From Mytilus californianus (lineage: Eukaryota > Mollusca > Bivalvia > Mytilida > Mytilidae): a stretch of DNA of 64,000 nt. The notes beneath the pieces were generated by a model. The model had not been told where the DNA came from and searched no databases. It saw only the letters and a program-made list of their open reading frames with translations. Positions 35,588 through 46,934 of this stretch are shown here, in pieces (position 1 is the stretch's first letter; each line of letters begins with the position of its first letter). The stretch is from positions 77,343,955 to 77,407,954 of the forward strand of contig NW_026262581.1 of NCBI RefSeq assembly GCF_021869535.1, given 5' to 3'. A program made the position numbers and the translations under genes.

Positions 35588-36949
35588 ATGGTTGATACAG
35601 CACGATTGTCATTGATTGTATTACACATACAGTATACCTGTATTTAGTACTAAGTATATAATAAATGCTTATACATGCTTTTTTTGCATCAAAGCGCTAC
35701 TATTTTATGTAGAATTAAAACAGAGGTAATGAGAGACAAAAGAACACTGTGGCAGCTCCTGAATTAGGGAAACAGCAAAGACTTTTCATACAATATGCAT
35801 CCATTAGCCTTTAGGGAGACCTTTATGTGTTAAAAAAACTAAGGGAACTCTTGTAAAACTTTTTATCTCATAAACGGTGGAAGATAGTTTGAGACTGAAG
35901 AAAGCAAAGTTGTGTGGTCAAACACAGATTATGTTAAAAGAACAATTTTGACAATCAATACATATTTTATCCCTTCATGTCAACGTTTAAAAAACTCTAT
36001 TACTGAAACAATTTGACATATCAATAATGAATATGTAAACTTATAAGTGCCAAACCAAATCTCGAAAATTTATCCATGTTTGAATTTATGATTTTCGTAT
36101 TGATGGTTGCTATGACATCAGTTTTATGTTTTAGCTACATGTGTAAAGTGTACATTTATTTTTTTATATAAAAAACTGGTAATTAAAAGCTTCATGGTAC
36201 ACAATAGAAAAAATGGCATGGGATACCTCTATTGAGAAGAGCGAAGTGTTATCGGATAGATTTTTCTATTTAAAATACCGATAAATGAGGGTTTTTCTGT
36301 TTTACAAAGTTTCCTTGTGCTCTTATATTCATTAATTTGAAATTGCATGTTGCGATAGAATAGAAATAAGTGAGACCCTCATGAACGTCTTTTCGGCTGA
36401 CAGTTTGAAAAGGAAATCTATATTGTACCAAACATTTTTGTTCGAGGATGATGCGTTCCTGAAAACGTGAATAAAATAAATTACCCTCTTCTTTGTTCTA
36501 TATCTTATGGATATGCTTATTTTTACAGCATATAGCTCTCGATGATTATGCTAGAATAATTTATAAGAGTACATTTTGTAACCTGAATATGAATATAAAT
36601 GTACAAATGAACATTTTTATAGAAATGTTTTTTTTTCATTTGAGATTAAAATATTTTTTATATGGTTTTAATCAGAATTGGATACACATTCCATATCAAC
36701 TAAACTAAAATGTTTAGTCTTTATGTTAACCCCGTCATCGAAAACACATGCCCATATCTAGCCTCCGGAACTTTTGCCGAAGCCAAGGAAAAACATATTG
36801 TATTCTTTCAAATCTTTGGAAGAAGAATTATTTTCTTTCTTACAACTGCAGAACTTTTCTGCTTATATTGACTGCATTTCACTATTGTCACATTAACATA
36901 TTATGTATGTTTGGGTTGATCATCCAATTTTGTCATTATAACGGAACTA
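35588..36949. other. intergenic, nothing recognised
   Basis: AT-rich; frames at 36493-36708 and 36748-36984 are low-complexity and have no domain. Confidence 0.45.
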
Positions 36950-37140
36950 TAAACAACTGTCATACAAGTTGGAGTTTTAGCTAGCTATTAAACTAGGTTT
37001 AACTCACCATTTTCTTTTGAAAATGCCTGTACCAAGTCAGGAATATTGCAGTTGTTTTTCACTTGTTCCGTTGATTGATAGCTTTTGGTTTTGTCAGATT
37101 TTATGGACTTCCTCTTTTTGAATTTGCCTTGGAGTTCGGA
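36950..37140 (-). repeat. repeat R1, minus-strand copy
   Basis: AAAATGCCTGTACCAAGTCA and CTTGGAGTTCGGATTTTTG are complements of R1 words (TGACTTGGTACAGGCATTTT, AAATCCGAACTCC-like), in the order expected for the opposite strand. Confidence 0.65.
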
Positions 37141-37540
37141 TTTTTGCTACAATTTTGTTGCATGTATCGAAATATAATTGTCTGAGGTTAAGGATTAACC
37201 TCTCTCTCTGTTCTTGTATCAACTGTTGTTTTTTTGTTGTTGTTGTCATCTCTTATTATTACTTTGCGTTTAACATAAAAATGACGGAGGCAAATATTGC
37301 AACTGAAATGATTTAATGTTTTAGTTTCAGAACTGTAAAGACATTTAACGCTCAGATGTGCATCGTTCTAGAGTTCTTGATACGTGCATATCGTTTTATT
37401 GAATAATGAATCGATGAACCTTTCTTGTTTGAAAGAAATCAAGATAATAGACCTCATATATGATATCTGATTGGTTCAGTGTGTAAGAGAAATCCCTAAC
37501 TTGTGTTTACTACTACATACTCATTTGGTGCATGATCAGA

Positions 37541-38199
37541 GGCCCGTTTTTCGAAGCGCTCTTGAGACTATGACATGTCTTAAGATCATCTGAAGACATA
37601 TATTTGTCCTTACTAGGTTTATCAAACATGTCGTAACTTTAGAAAAGTCGTATGAATCGTCCTAAATTTAGGACGCCTATTTAGATGTCTTAACATGTTG
37701 TAAGGATTGTCCTAACTTGAGGACATAGCATATGATTGTTAATTTGTAATTAAATACAACCGCCGTCTATATATGTTTATTTAGGAAGGAGTACAAACAG
37801 TTTTTGTAGAAATAGACCGCTTAGAGACTATAATAATAATGAGGCCTCTCCATTCTTATTTTGCACGTGGTAACTAAGAATAGAGGGGCAACATATATCA
37901 ATAAATCACATAAAATAGTTAAAAAGGTTAAAATACTAAAGAATATTCACTATAAAATATGTTTAAAAAAAAAGAGTCAGAAAAAGGTACATTCCCCAAG
38001 CGTCTGTGATTCGTAATGAAATAATTTATGTACTTCGTATTTATATAAAAGATGCACGAGAATTGCATTTGAACTCTGTAAAGTGTGATTTTCAATGTGC
38101 ATGCTTAGACAAGTTGTAAGTTGGTCCTAACATTATCCTAATTTATCCCTAAGATATGTCTTAAGACAAATCCTAAGACAGCTTGGATAAACAGGCTCC
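37541..38199. mobile_element. non-autonomous TIR DNA element, about 660 bp
   Basis: The left end GGCCCGTTTTTCGAAGCGCT followed by CTTGAGACT mirrors the right end, whose complement reads GGAGCCTGTTTATCCAAGCT then GTCTTAGGA. Inside both ends are repeated words such as GTCTTAAGA and CCTAA. No transposase frame is present. I recall similar ends in other molluscs. The target duplication is not clear. Confidence 0.65.
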
Positions 38200-38209
38200 A
38201 GGAATTGAA

Positions 38210-39010
38210 AATGATTGTATATTTCAAGCTATTTATGTCATAAGGTATATCGAGAAAAATGATTGTGAAAGAACAAGTAATGGTAATAAAGTATTGCGAT
38301 CGGATCGTGAAAGACCAGCCAGAAATAATAAAAGTGGATGTAAGTGTTGGACGAGTAAAATTAGTAGTTAAGAAAAGCCTAAGATCCGATTAAATGTGGC
38401 ATGACAGATTAAAATTGAATAAAACAACACTATATAATACCGCTATATGATACAGTCGTTTTTATTGAAAGCAAGTACAAAAGTACTAAATTTGTCGATA
38501 ATTTTTCATTTCTTTTTAAAACATTTTCAAGATTTTATATGGAATAATCACATAAAACATCCATGGGTAGTCCAAGGATAATGGCTAATTTTTGTACCTG
38601 TATTCATGCATGATCTTTGTTGTGGAGGATAGACAAACTTGACCTTTTAATATTCCTGACAAACAAAAAGTTAAATCACAAAAATACTGAACTCCGGGGA
38701 AAATTCAAAACGGAAAGTCCCTAATCAAATGACAAAATCAAAAGCGCAAACACATCAAACGAATGGACAACAACTGTCATATTCCTGAGTTGGTACAGGC
38801 ATTTTCTTATGTAGAAAATGGTGGATTGAACCTGGTTTTATAGCGCTAAACCTCTCACTTGTATGACAGTCGCATCAAATTCCATTATATTGACAACAAT
38901 CCAACACTACATTTATTTCGAAAACTCGCTGTAGTAAAATTAACCACAAACCTTTTTTAGTTTGTAAATGTGAAAGAGGAAACAGTCCTTTATCTTTATT
39001 AAGGTTGAAT
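38210..39010 (+). pseudogene. copy iii of the unrecognised last exon, frameshifted, with R1 nested in its 3' UTR
   Basis: Close relative of copy ii. The acceptor CAG is changed to CAA (TATATTTCAAGCT), which shifts the nearest AG by one base. The frame reads YVIRYIEKNDCERTSNG and then VLRSDRERPA, then goes out of phase because of seven extra bases; the motif VSVGRVKLVVKKSLRSD survives in the next frame and ends at the same TAA position as in copy ii. The 3' part is split by a repeat R1 copy at 38665-38897. Confidence 0.55.
38665..38897 (+). repeat. repeat R1 inserted into copy iii
   Basis: Highly similar to 6888-7120, from AATCACAAAAATACTGAACT to CATTATATTGACAAC. Copies i and ii have no insert at the matching place (after TCCTGACAAAC), so this is a true later insertion. 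GACAAC-like words flank both sides. Confidence 0.8.
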
Positions 39011-39022
39011 GTGATACTGTTA

Positions 39023-39160
39023 CCCCCCCCCCCCTTTTTTTAATTGGTTTCAACTCTATTTTGTTACGATTTTTATGTTTCCTTGTCTTTCAAATATTCG
39101 GCTTCATGCGATCCTGATGAAGTTAAATAAAAAAAGCGCTTTGTTCATATAACATTTATA
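39023..39160 (+). repeat. C-tract and dispersed repeat R4
   Basis: A run of 12 C (39023-39034) precedes a copy of R4: CTTTCAAATATTCGGCTT, CCTGATGAAG and AAAAGCGCTTTG. Other R4 copies are at 48865-49090, 51955-52020 and 59215-59380. Confidence 0.6.
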
Positions 39161-40954
39161 AAATATTGTTCTCTTTTTTTTTTTGGCGTACCATGTGTCA
39201 ATGATAGTTTATTAAGAAGCTATTGGAACGATTTCCACGCGGACGAAATCAAAATGTCAAAATCGCGTATCGGTATGACAATATCGTTATGTTAATTGTT
39301 GGGAAAATTATATTATGCTATTATATCTTCCGTATATCTACTACAATTCTATACATAGCCAAATCTGCAAATAAATTGTAATTTTTTATAAAATTGTTAA
39401 GAAAACAAAATACCGTATGAATTTCTATTTACACATGTCATAAATATGCCAGGCTATCAACATTGCTGATTAGATGCCGTTATTGATCATTATAGGTTGC
39501 ATTTCTGTAAATATTGACAATGCAATTTCCCATTGGAACTCCTTTTATGGCTAAAACTGTACCACGTTTACTATGAAGTTTTGAAAAAAATTATATCCTA
39601 GAATGGAAAGTTCATATGCACTACAATTTTTTTCAAAGGTCAAATTATAGGGCTGTGTGGCATATTTTCAACGTTTATATGCCCCGAACTTCTAAGAGTT
39701 AAAACTAACACTAAATTTCTTAACTATCCCTACCTTGACTGTAGGATAACCACATATTTCAATATAAACAATATGCATATGTATATTTACTGGTAACATT
39801 CCCAAGTTATGTCTCTATAAGATGAAACATACAAATCATAACTGGTAACCAGTATGTAAACAAAATTAATTATTTGTGAATATTCTATATCTCCCCAAAA
39901 GAGGCGTGGTTTCAGAAACAGCTGTATTTACAAAGTGCAACCTTTAATATCAACAGTCCTGGTAATCCTTGATCTATAATAGATTATCATGTACTGCCAG
40001 ATGCATAAGGATGAAATTCAAATCCTTGATCGTCCATAGATGTACCGCAAGAAGATGATGATTAAAAATTATTTGATACGATATTTGTAATAAATGTATA
40101 ATCTATTCAAAAAGAGATTTTGATATTTTAGATTTTATTGTAAATAAAATGTATAAATTTTATTTTCATATTTTCTTTCAGCTTTGAACCCCGAGATACG
40201 AATTATAAACAATTACATCTGTATCCGATTTCTTCATTTAGTTAGCTTTGTCGTTTTCGTAGTTTGTATAAATATCGATTTTGTCCTCAGCAAATTAAAA
40301 CATAACTAAATTTGTATTCTTTTCAAACGTTTTTTTGGGATGAATAAATACACATCCACGTTCATTTTCTATATAGGGATTACTCTATCTATATATTACA
40401 TTATACATATTTATTAACAGGTTAGCTCCTAACTATCCTACTGCCTGTCGATACTTTTATTTTGGAATTGCACAAGTCATGTCTTCCTTGACTGTCCATG
40501 ACGTTAAAACACTAAATCCCTGGGATGTGTTTTAGTAGATTTTAGTCTCTAATGCATGATGTTTTTATTATTAATTGTTTTTGGCTTTTAATTGGTTTTA
40601 GTAACTGCGAGTACTGTCAAAACGTACTTTCGTGTTAATTTGACCTGTTGATACAATGTGTAATGTATTTTCGTTATTTAATGTTTACTTATTCAGTGTC
40701 ATATCTCGTCTAGTGTTTAGTATGACGATAAATGTTCCTTTTTGTTCTCGTACTAGGAACAACAAAATTATTTATTTTGTAAAAATTATTTCCGTACTGC
40801 ATGTATACCTTACAACAAACTTATTTTTATTTACCTGTGTACGTTTTTTTATTTGGCAGCATTTTGTCCAAGGTTATGGTTGTCTTTCTGATATTGTTTT
40901 ACATCTAACCCCCTTGTTTTATTAATTTTGTATTTACATTGTGTCATAGATCAA
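39161..40954. other. intergenic; one short inverted repeat
   Basis: No credible gene. The segment 39885-39960 (CCAAAAGAGGCGTGGTTTCA, AACAGCTGTATTT, AAAGTGCAACCTTT) is the complement of 32128-32205. The frame at 40656-40925 is hydrophobic and low-complexity, with no domain. Confidence 0.45.
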
Positions 40955-41405
40955 ATTTATTCGTTCAGTGTATGTTCACTTGTTTTTGTTAATATGTCTT
41001 TTGATTGAGTTAAGCCATTTCAAATGATATTTTATAGTTTGTCTTTCTATGATGTGATATTACACTATTGTTTCAGGTAGGGTGAAGGTTGGCACCTATT
41101 AAAACGTTTAAACCCGCTGCATTTGTTTGCACCTGTCCTAAGTCAGGAACCTGATGTTCAGTGGTTGTCGTTTGTTGATGTGGTTCGTAAGTGTTCTCGT
41201 TTTTTATATAGATTAGACTGTTGGTTTTCCTGTTTGAATGGTTTTACACTAGTCATTTTAAGGGCCCTTTATAGCTTGCTGTTCGGTGTAAGCCAAGGCT
41301 CCGTGTTGAAGGCCGTACTTTGACCTATAATCGTTTACTTTTACAAATTGTGACATGGATGGAGAGTTGTCTCATTGGAACTCATTCCACATCTTCTTAT
41401 GTCTA
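40955..41405 (+). repeat. dispersed repeat R5, copy 2
   Basis: Direct copy of 27470-27920, from the TTCGTTCAGTGTATGTT region to CTCATTCCACATCTTCTTAT. The frame at 41123-41323 lies inside it and is not a gene. Confidence 0.75.
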
Positions 41406-41659
41406 TGTATAGGTAATTGATATGTTGTCAATAAATTGGTAAATAAAGGCAAGTATGAATGAGCTTGCTCACTACTAATATGCCAAAATTAAATCATGAA
41501 TTGGTCGAAGCACCAAAATTACACACACCAAAATAAAATGCATGCTTTTTTAGAAAAAAACAGCCAAAATATCCCGGCGCCAAAATTTCCCTATTAACGG
41601 TATATCAATATTTTGCTAAGTTTTTTGTTCTGAATTTTACTGCATTGTTTATGTGTCTA

Positions 41660-42660
41660 CATGTAGTCAAAGTTTCGAGATTAAAAAGAAGAATTGAAAT
41701 TTATAAAATCATATTTATAGAAAAAAGTGTATGACCGTTTTTATCTTCATCAAGAACTATAAAACCTTAAAATTCAAAAGCCAGGGATAAATAAATACGT
41801 ATAAATAAATGGAGTCATTTGGTTGAAGGAGGCTTTAATAGATTAACCTTCTATATAGAAGATATAAGTGTTAATACATATTTTATTCATCAAAGTGCAA
41901 TGTTAGAAAAATATTTTATAATTCATACCAGTTCAAGAGGACTGACTACTGAGCTGACGATATCATTAATGACTAACAGTCCAACAGTAGTGGTATTGCC
42001 CTAGTGCTAGTAAATGAAAATAACACTTAATATGATTAATATGTTTCGCTTTTGCATTTCCCTCTATCAGGAACGTTAATTAAAAGATATCAAAGTCAGA
42101 GACGTATGAATACAAATAAATGTTGGAAGCTATGCGACTTTGAGGGACTCAAAAGGAATAGATAACCCGGGTTCCCCTTCGAACTAATATACCAGTTATT
42201 TTCCGCATATGAATGATGACAGACAGGAAATTTGATCTCTTTTCTTTCATGAATGGTTGCATTGTATTTAAAAAATAAAAAGGTTTCGCTTCCCCATGTT
42301 CTCTCGCATACGGGATTAAAAGATACATATGAGTACTAGTAACTGAAAATCAACAAAGAAACCTTTTGTGACTAAAAGTTCACGCATTATGACTAATATA
42401 AATTCTATAAACGCTGCAAACAAAATTTATGAGTACAATAGGTGTTTTATAGTTATTGTTTTGGTTATATTGCAGCTAGATATCAAATCAAGGACGAAGA
42501 TAACAAGGGACAACCACAAAATCATTCTGAGAAAAGAGACAGATAAAAAGTGAATTTCTAAAAAGAATAAAGATCAACAGACAAACCGCCAAACATCAGT
42601 ATAGAAAACACTTCACAGAAAACTGAAAATGTGCGAAGGAAACTAAAAAAAAGAAGGGTC
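41660..42660 (+). repeat. segmental duplication (partner 53195-54090), about 0.9-1 kb
   Basis: Shared in the same order: TTCGAGATTAAAAAG, ACGTATGAATACA/ATGTATGAATACA, CAGTTATTTTCCGC/CAGTTATTCCTCGC, TTGCATT.TATTTAA, CAA(G)GAAACCTTTT and TAGAAAACACTTCACA. The divergence shows an old event. Frames inside (41819-42004 and 42368-42553) are not conserved in the partner, so they are unlikely to be coding. Confidence 0.65.
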
Positions 42661-42954
42661 TTCCCTTTTCAGTATTTAAACTGATCGTTTTGGTTATTAC
42701 TACAACACACCTGACGATAAATTGTAATCGATGATGTCATAAACTGGAAAAAAGTGATTTTTTAAATATACGTATACTTTAGTGTCAAATATTTATATTG
42801 TTTATGGTTAATCTTATATTACTTCAGCCAAATATATAGGAGGGTGACTTGTGACCATGGAAGCAACCATTTTGAATATTAACAGGTGTAAAACATTTTG
42901 CAATCTGAAAAATATGAATAAGAATGACATACACATTTAACAACATGACCAAAA

Positions 42955-43182
42955 ATGTCTACAACCTCAACTCAACACCTCAAAAACATTGTAGCACACC
43001 GTCACGCGGGGGCTGGTCCACTGCCAGGCATTGGCTGTCAGATGAAGCTTCGCTTTGTCATTCTTTTTTCAGTTGTGTTGTTCAAGTTAAGCTTAGTGGC
43101 TTGTCAGCTGGTGTACTTTACACGAAAGAACCGGTTCCTGACAAAGTCCTGGAGAAAAAATATTTTTCAGATAGTTGAGTGA
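42955..43182 (+). CDS. possible small secreted or membrane peptide, unconfirmed
   Basis: A short, less AT-rich island with two overlapping frames. One (42955-43182, 75 codons) contains an internal Met at about residue 30 (MKLRFVILFSVVLFKLSLVA) that gives a convincing signal peptide or anchor, followed by a basic stretch (YFTRKNRFLTKSWRKN). The competing frame (42924-43178) has no such feature. If real, it could be a first exon of a secreted or type II membrane protein, with GT at 43105 or elsewhere as donor, or a small basic peptide. No homology is recognised. Confidence 0.25.
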   Translation: MSTTSTQHLKNIVAHRHAGAGPLPGIGCQMKLRFVILFSVVLFKLSLVACQLVYFTRKNRFLTKSWRKNIFQIVE

Positions 43183-43764
43183 TTTCCCAAGGCCAAACAA
43201 TTTGATATGTTTTATATATTTAGTACATAAACTACATTTTCATTTTATTTAGTTTTATATTCATAATAAATATATTACATTTACACAGTATTTTATAGTA
43301 TCAATGGTTCCGTGAACAAAATTTATTATTGAATCTACAGTCTACTGACATTACACTAAGATTACATTCACCTGACAGGACCCTTTAAAAAATTTGACCT
43401 CACTATTTGTAACAGATGTCAAAGTTTAACACAGTGACGCTAATGAGCATATCGACACAAAATAATTACACAGTTTGATGTCCTACGAAGATTCTTATAC
43501 TAACAGTTTGATTGATTAGGAGATTAAAATAATTATTACAGAGACTGCAATGTCGAATTCGTCACGTGTATAGCTAACTGCATAACATGATCGCCAATGA
43601 AACCAGCATCACAGTTTAAATACAACATTTAGATATTTTATCATTATATTACATTTTACATGATTTCTCATTTCGACCAATTGTGCTACAATAAGATAAA
43701 CAAGATTATCATATGGAAAACTCACGTCATTTTCAGATCTACAGTTATTGATTGATTAATTGGA

Positions 43765-43850
43765 TGACCGCTTACATGGTTGATTGATTGTTGGTATAAA
43801 ACCCAGTGGCAAATATTTCACGCATATACAGGACGGAAAACATAGAATAT
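43765..43850. repeat. short bivalve-type repeat beside TTGATTGATTG
   Basis: TTGATTGATTGTTGGTATAA is followed by AACCCAGTGGCAAATATTTC and CATATACAGGACGG, a combination I recall as frequent in bivalve genomes. Possibly the tail of a SINE. Confidence 0.4.
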
Positions 43851-44154
43851 ATTTTGAAACAGAAATTCGAACATTAGTTTTACACAAACACAAACAGAAA
43901 AAACGAGTATATAAAAAATCTGTCCAATAAACTGTAAGGTTGCAGGTAGGGGAGAAAACCAAGTTGGCCAATAAAAAACTATCAGCCGAAGAAAACTTGC
44001 AACACCATGGCTAGAATGAAAACGACGAAAGAAACAAAAACAGTACAGAACACACTACAGAGATCACTCAAGAAGATCTAGAGGCGAAAGTTATCGAAAG
44101 GATTTTCAAACACATAAATGGAAAACAAAAGCATTGCAAAAAACGAAAATTGAC

Positions 44155-44510
44155 AAAATGACAAACAATAGTTTATAAAACACAACATGAAAAGCTAAAT
44201 ACTGAAGAACACGAACTCAATAAAAAATTGGGGGTGATCTCATGTCCTGCGGAAAGGTTAGCCGATCCTGCTCTTCATGTGGCACCCGTCATCTTGCTTG
44301 TGTAAGTACAAATGTGGTGATTATTCGGGAGGCCACAGTCACAGACAGACGACACGATTGTGGTATCAATTGGGAAATATGCGTCGTCATCTGTAAAACA
44401 TATACTCAATAACGGTCAACAAACTCGCGATAGCGTCTGTAAAAGTTTCGAATGGATGACTTCAACTTCACCACTTCGAACTCTAGATCTTGGTTTAATA
44501 GCTCCTTTGT
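44155..44510 (-). pseudogene. Penelope-like RT C-terminal fragment with 3' tail
   Basis: Minus strand: from about 44500 the sequence matches the C-terminal end of the fragment at 33590-33700 (plus-strand words CGTCGTCATCTGTAAAACAT, TAACGGTCAACAAACTCGCG, ACTTCAACTTCACCA). It is followed downstream by the tail TGGGGGTGATCTCATGTCCT and the T-rich region to 44155. The plus-strand frame 44360-44722 is its shadow. Confidence 0.6.
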
Positions 44511-45094
44511 ATGTAAGAACCCTCTATCAAGGAGTCATGATAGTAAACGTAAGCTCTGGGTTATCATTTCTACGTGTATCAAGACCACATAGGTATATTT
44601 TTCAAATACATTCTAACATTCTAACTTTCATCGCAGAGCTAACAGCTCAATATCGGAATCCAAACCGACACATGTTACTAATTGAATTCATTTATCTTTA
44701 TATTTTGTCTGAATCTTGGTGAATCTGTTATCTTGCCTTCACTAGAATCAATTTTGGGCGTTTTATCTTGTCGACTTTTTCGTCCGCAAGTGAAACCATA
44801 GGCTTTTTGGGCATGGGCCTTTTTTTTTTCTTAGTGTTTAAATTATTTTTTCAGAAACAAAATTTCTTCTTATCTTATTTTCATTAATTTTCATTATTGT
44901 GTTCCTTCTCCTATTCATACGACTTTTCTGTTATTGTAAGATCGTATACATAGAAACAAGAACAGATTAACTTAAATGACTAAAAATAATTTGACATATT
45001 TAAGAAATTTTAATCTAATAAAAAATCACCAAAATAAATTTCATAACAGAAAAGAAAGGGGGATCAATGACCAATTGACTTCTTGTTTAACAGT

Positions 45095-45490
45095 TCATTT
45101 AGATATTTCTTAAAGTTATTTTCATAAGTCGACATATTATATTGCGTTTCGTACAAATGTAAGGACAAATCAATAATGACCATGTAAAAGAGGAGCAAGA
45201 GCCAAGTTTGTTCCCATGGGAAATCAATAAATCAAGCATTTTAATAATGTCAGTTTGAGAGATTTTTTTGTTTGAATCAGATTGTATTTGTTTTACAAAA
45301 TACGATTTATCTCTCCATAAAGAAAGATAATCACACGTTGCTGATTCTTTATTGAGAAGCAAAACAGGACCAATTTGCTCAATTTGTCTTTAGTTTGATA
45401 TAGGAAATAGTTTTGTAAAGGGTAGACAAGTCAAATGTTTTAATACTATTGCAAGAGAAGAGCAAAAAGACTTACTCTTGATTACGCCCC
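45095..45490 (-). pseudogene. Penelope-like RT, N-terminal palm region fragment
   Basis: Minus strand from about 45450: KTFDLSTLYKTI, then, after frame changes, WRDKSYFVKQIQSDSNKKIS and DIIKMLDLLI, which in this family lies just before the catalytic palm. The palm itself (the GIPMGTNCAP and RYIDD boxes) is absent here. The fragment stands about 0.6 kb upstream of the C-terminal fragment at 44155-44510 in the same orientation, so both may come from one insertion with an internal deletion. Confidence 0.65.
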
Positions 45491-45903
45491 TTCAATAGGT
45501 AGTTTCATGATTGACAACTTCGAAGCCCGGCTTTGATAGCTGATAAAGTTGATGTTGATAATTTAGAAAGAGGTTTCGTGTATAACTTGGAAGACCATAC
45601 AATATGACGTTGTTTGAGATTGAAAGATTGAGAAAGCGATCCTCGCAAAAATGGGGACGAACTCAGTGGTTCATGAATGCTAGATTTTATAAAAAGAGTA
45701 TATTTTTAGTTAGATGTTCTTTTTATTTGAAAATAAATTGGGTTAAAACTAAGAATAAATTGGCCTAAAATAATATATTTATTTATACATTCAAGAATAA
45801 GAATAACGGTGCATATGTTAAACTAATTTTTTATATTCAAAACATTTTAATACTGATAAACAAAATTCTTCAAATACAGAGGAAAGTCACAAAAATTTAA
45901 TGA

Positions 45904-46896
45904 TTAACTTCGTGTTCCATTTCCTGGTAATTTACTATGCAACAACATTACAGTGTGTCCCTCCGTCTTTTGGACATGTGGTGAGTAGTTTTCCATGGAA
46001 TCTGAACGTCGAAATAATCGTTTAAAAAGTTTATTTACTCTGTTCCATCCCTGGTACACACTTTTTGATTTTTCATCTGGCACACTCATGCTGCGTAAAA
46101 ACTGTCTTCCATTATTAGTCTTTTTTTCCAAAGCGTCGCTATCGCTCATAGATCGACACCATTCCATTTGTTTTCTTTGGACTCTGTAAATTGTAGATTC
46201 CTTAAAATCGTCAAATACCGTATCCTGGAAACCTTTGCTTGAACATTGAACTTTTTCATATGACACCATCTTCTTATTCTTCTTCTGTTTACAGTTATTG
46301 CGACATTTATCAAATGCGTTTTCTTTTCTTGTGAAACTGGTAGAACGTATTCTGAATGTTTCAGGTTGTGCAGCTCTTCTATTTCCCAACTGTTCCAATA
46401 GCATGTCAAAAACTTCTTTGACTGCGTTGTTATCTTTAGCAGATACCTCAATAAAACATCCACCAAGGTTCTCCCTGTAAGCCCATTCTAATGCGGCAAA
46501 GGTTTCAACCTGTCTATCATTTTCTTCGTCTAATTTATTACCAACAATTACACAAGGTATACTTAAATTGTTTTCCCTAACAGACTTTATTTCATTCCAC
46601 AGTTTTTGTACCTCTTCAAATGACCTGCTATCGCAGATTGAGTAAACTAGAATGAATCCTGCCTTCGAAATGTAAATTTTACGCATCGCAGGGAAGTATA
46701 TATTCCCGGCAGTGTCTATAAAGTCAACAAATCTTCGTTTTCCATTAATATCATATGGTTGAGGATAAATGTCTTCAACTGTCTCTTTGTATGCGCTCGA
46801 AAATCTTCGACTCAAGTATTGTTGTAGAATTGAGCTCTTTCCAACTCTTCCTAAACCAAGAACGGCTATTTGAGATCTAGACTGTAGTTCTGTCAT
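45904..46896 (-). CDS. Ras-family small GTPase, RasD/Ras-dva-like, no CAAX box
   Basis: A single uninterrupted frame of 330 residues encodes a GTP-binding switch protein. The P-loop GLGRVGKS is at residues 14-21, switch I has Thr39 in KETVEDIY, and the G3 box is DTAGN at 61-65. NKLD is at 120-123 and SAK at 152-154, so the G domain covers about residues 8-170. Asn65 stands at the Ras Gln61 position, as in RasD1/Rhes, and FPAMRK after it is also a RasD/Ras-dva trait. The 160-residue tail is rich in Lys, Arg and Ser with repeated RSMS motifs and a basic patch (KLFKRLFRR) near residue 290, but ends GTRS with no prenylation box. The start has G at -3. AATAAA-type signals lie about 120 bases past the stop (45778-45783 on the complement). 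Downstream signalling partners are unknown. The lack of introns may reflect an intronless family member or a retrocopy. Confidence 0.9.
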   Translation of the reverse strand: MTELQSRSQIAVLGLGRVGKSSILQQYLSRRFSSAYKETVEDIYPQPYDINGKRRFVDFIDTAGNIYFPAMRKIYISKAGFILVYSICDSRSFEEVQKLWNEIKSVRENNLSIPCVIVGNKLDEENDRQVETFAALEWAYRENLGGCFIEVSAKDNNAVKEVFDMLLEQLGNRRAAQPETFRIRSTSFTRKENAFDKCRNNCKQKKNKKMVSYEKVQCSSKGFQDTVFDDFKESTIYRVQRKQMEWCRSMSDSDALEKKTNNGRQFLRSMSVPDEKSKSVYQGWNRVNKLFKRLFRRSDSMENYSPHVQKTEGHTVMLLHSKLPGNGTRS

Positions 46897-46934
46897 TTCA
46901 AAAAAATACTGATATGTTTTCTATGACAAATGAA

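Noticed and set aside
46146-46466. 106-codon minus-strand frame inside the GTPase gene
   Set aside because: It overlaps the conserved G-domain frame in another phase and has no domain of its own.
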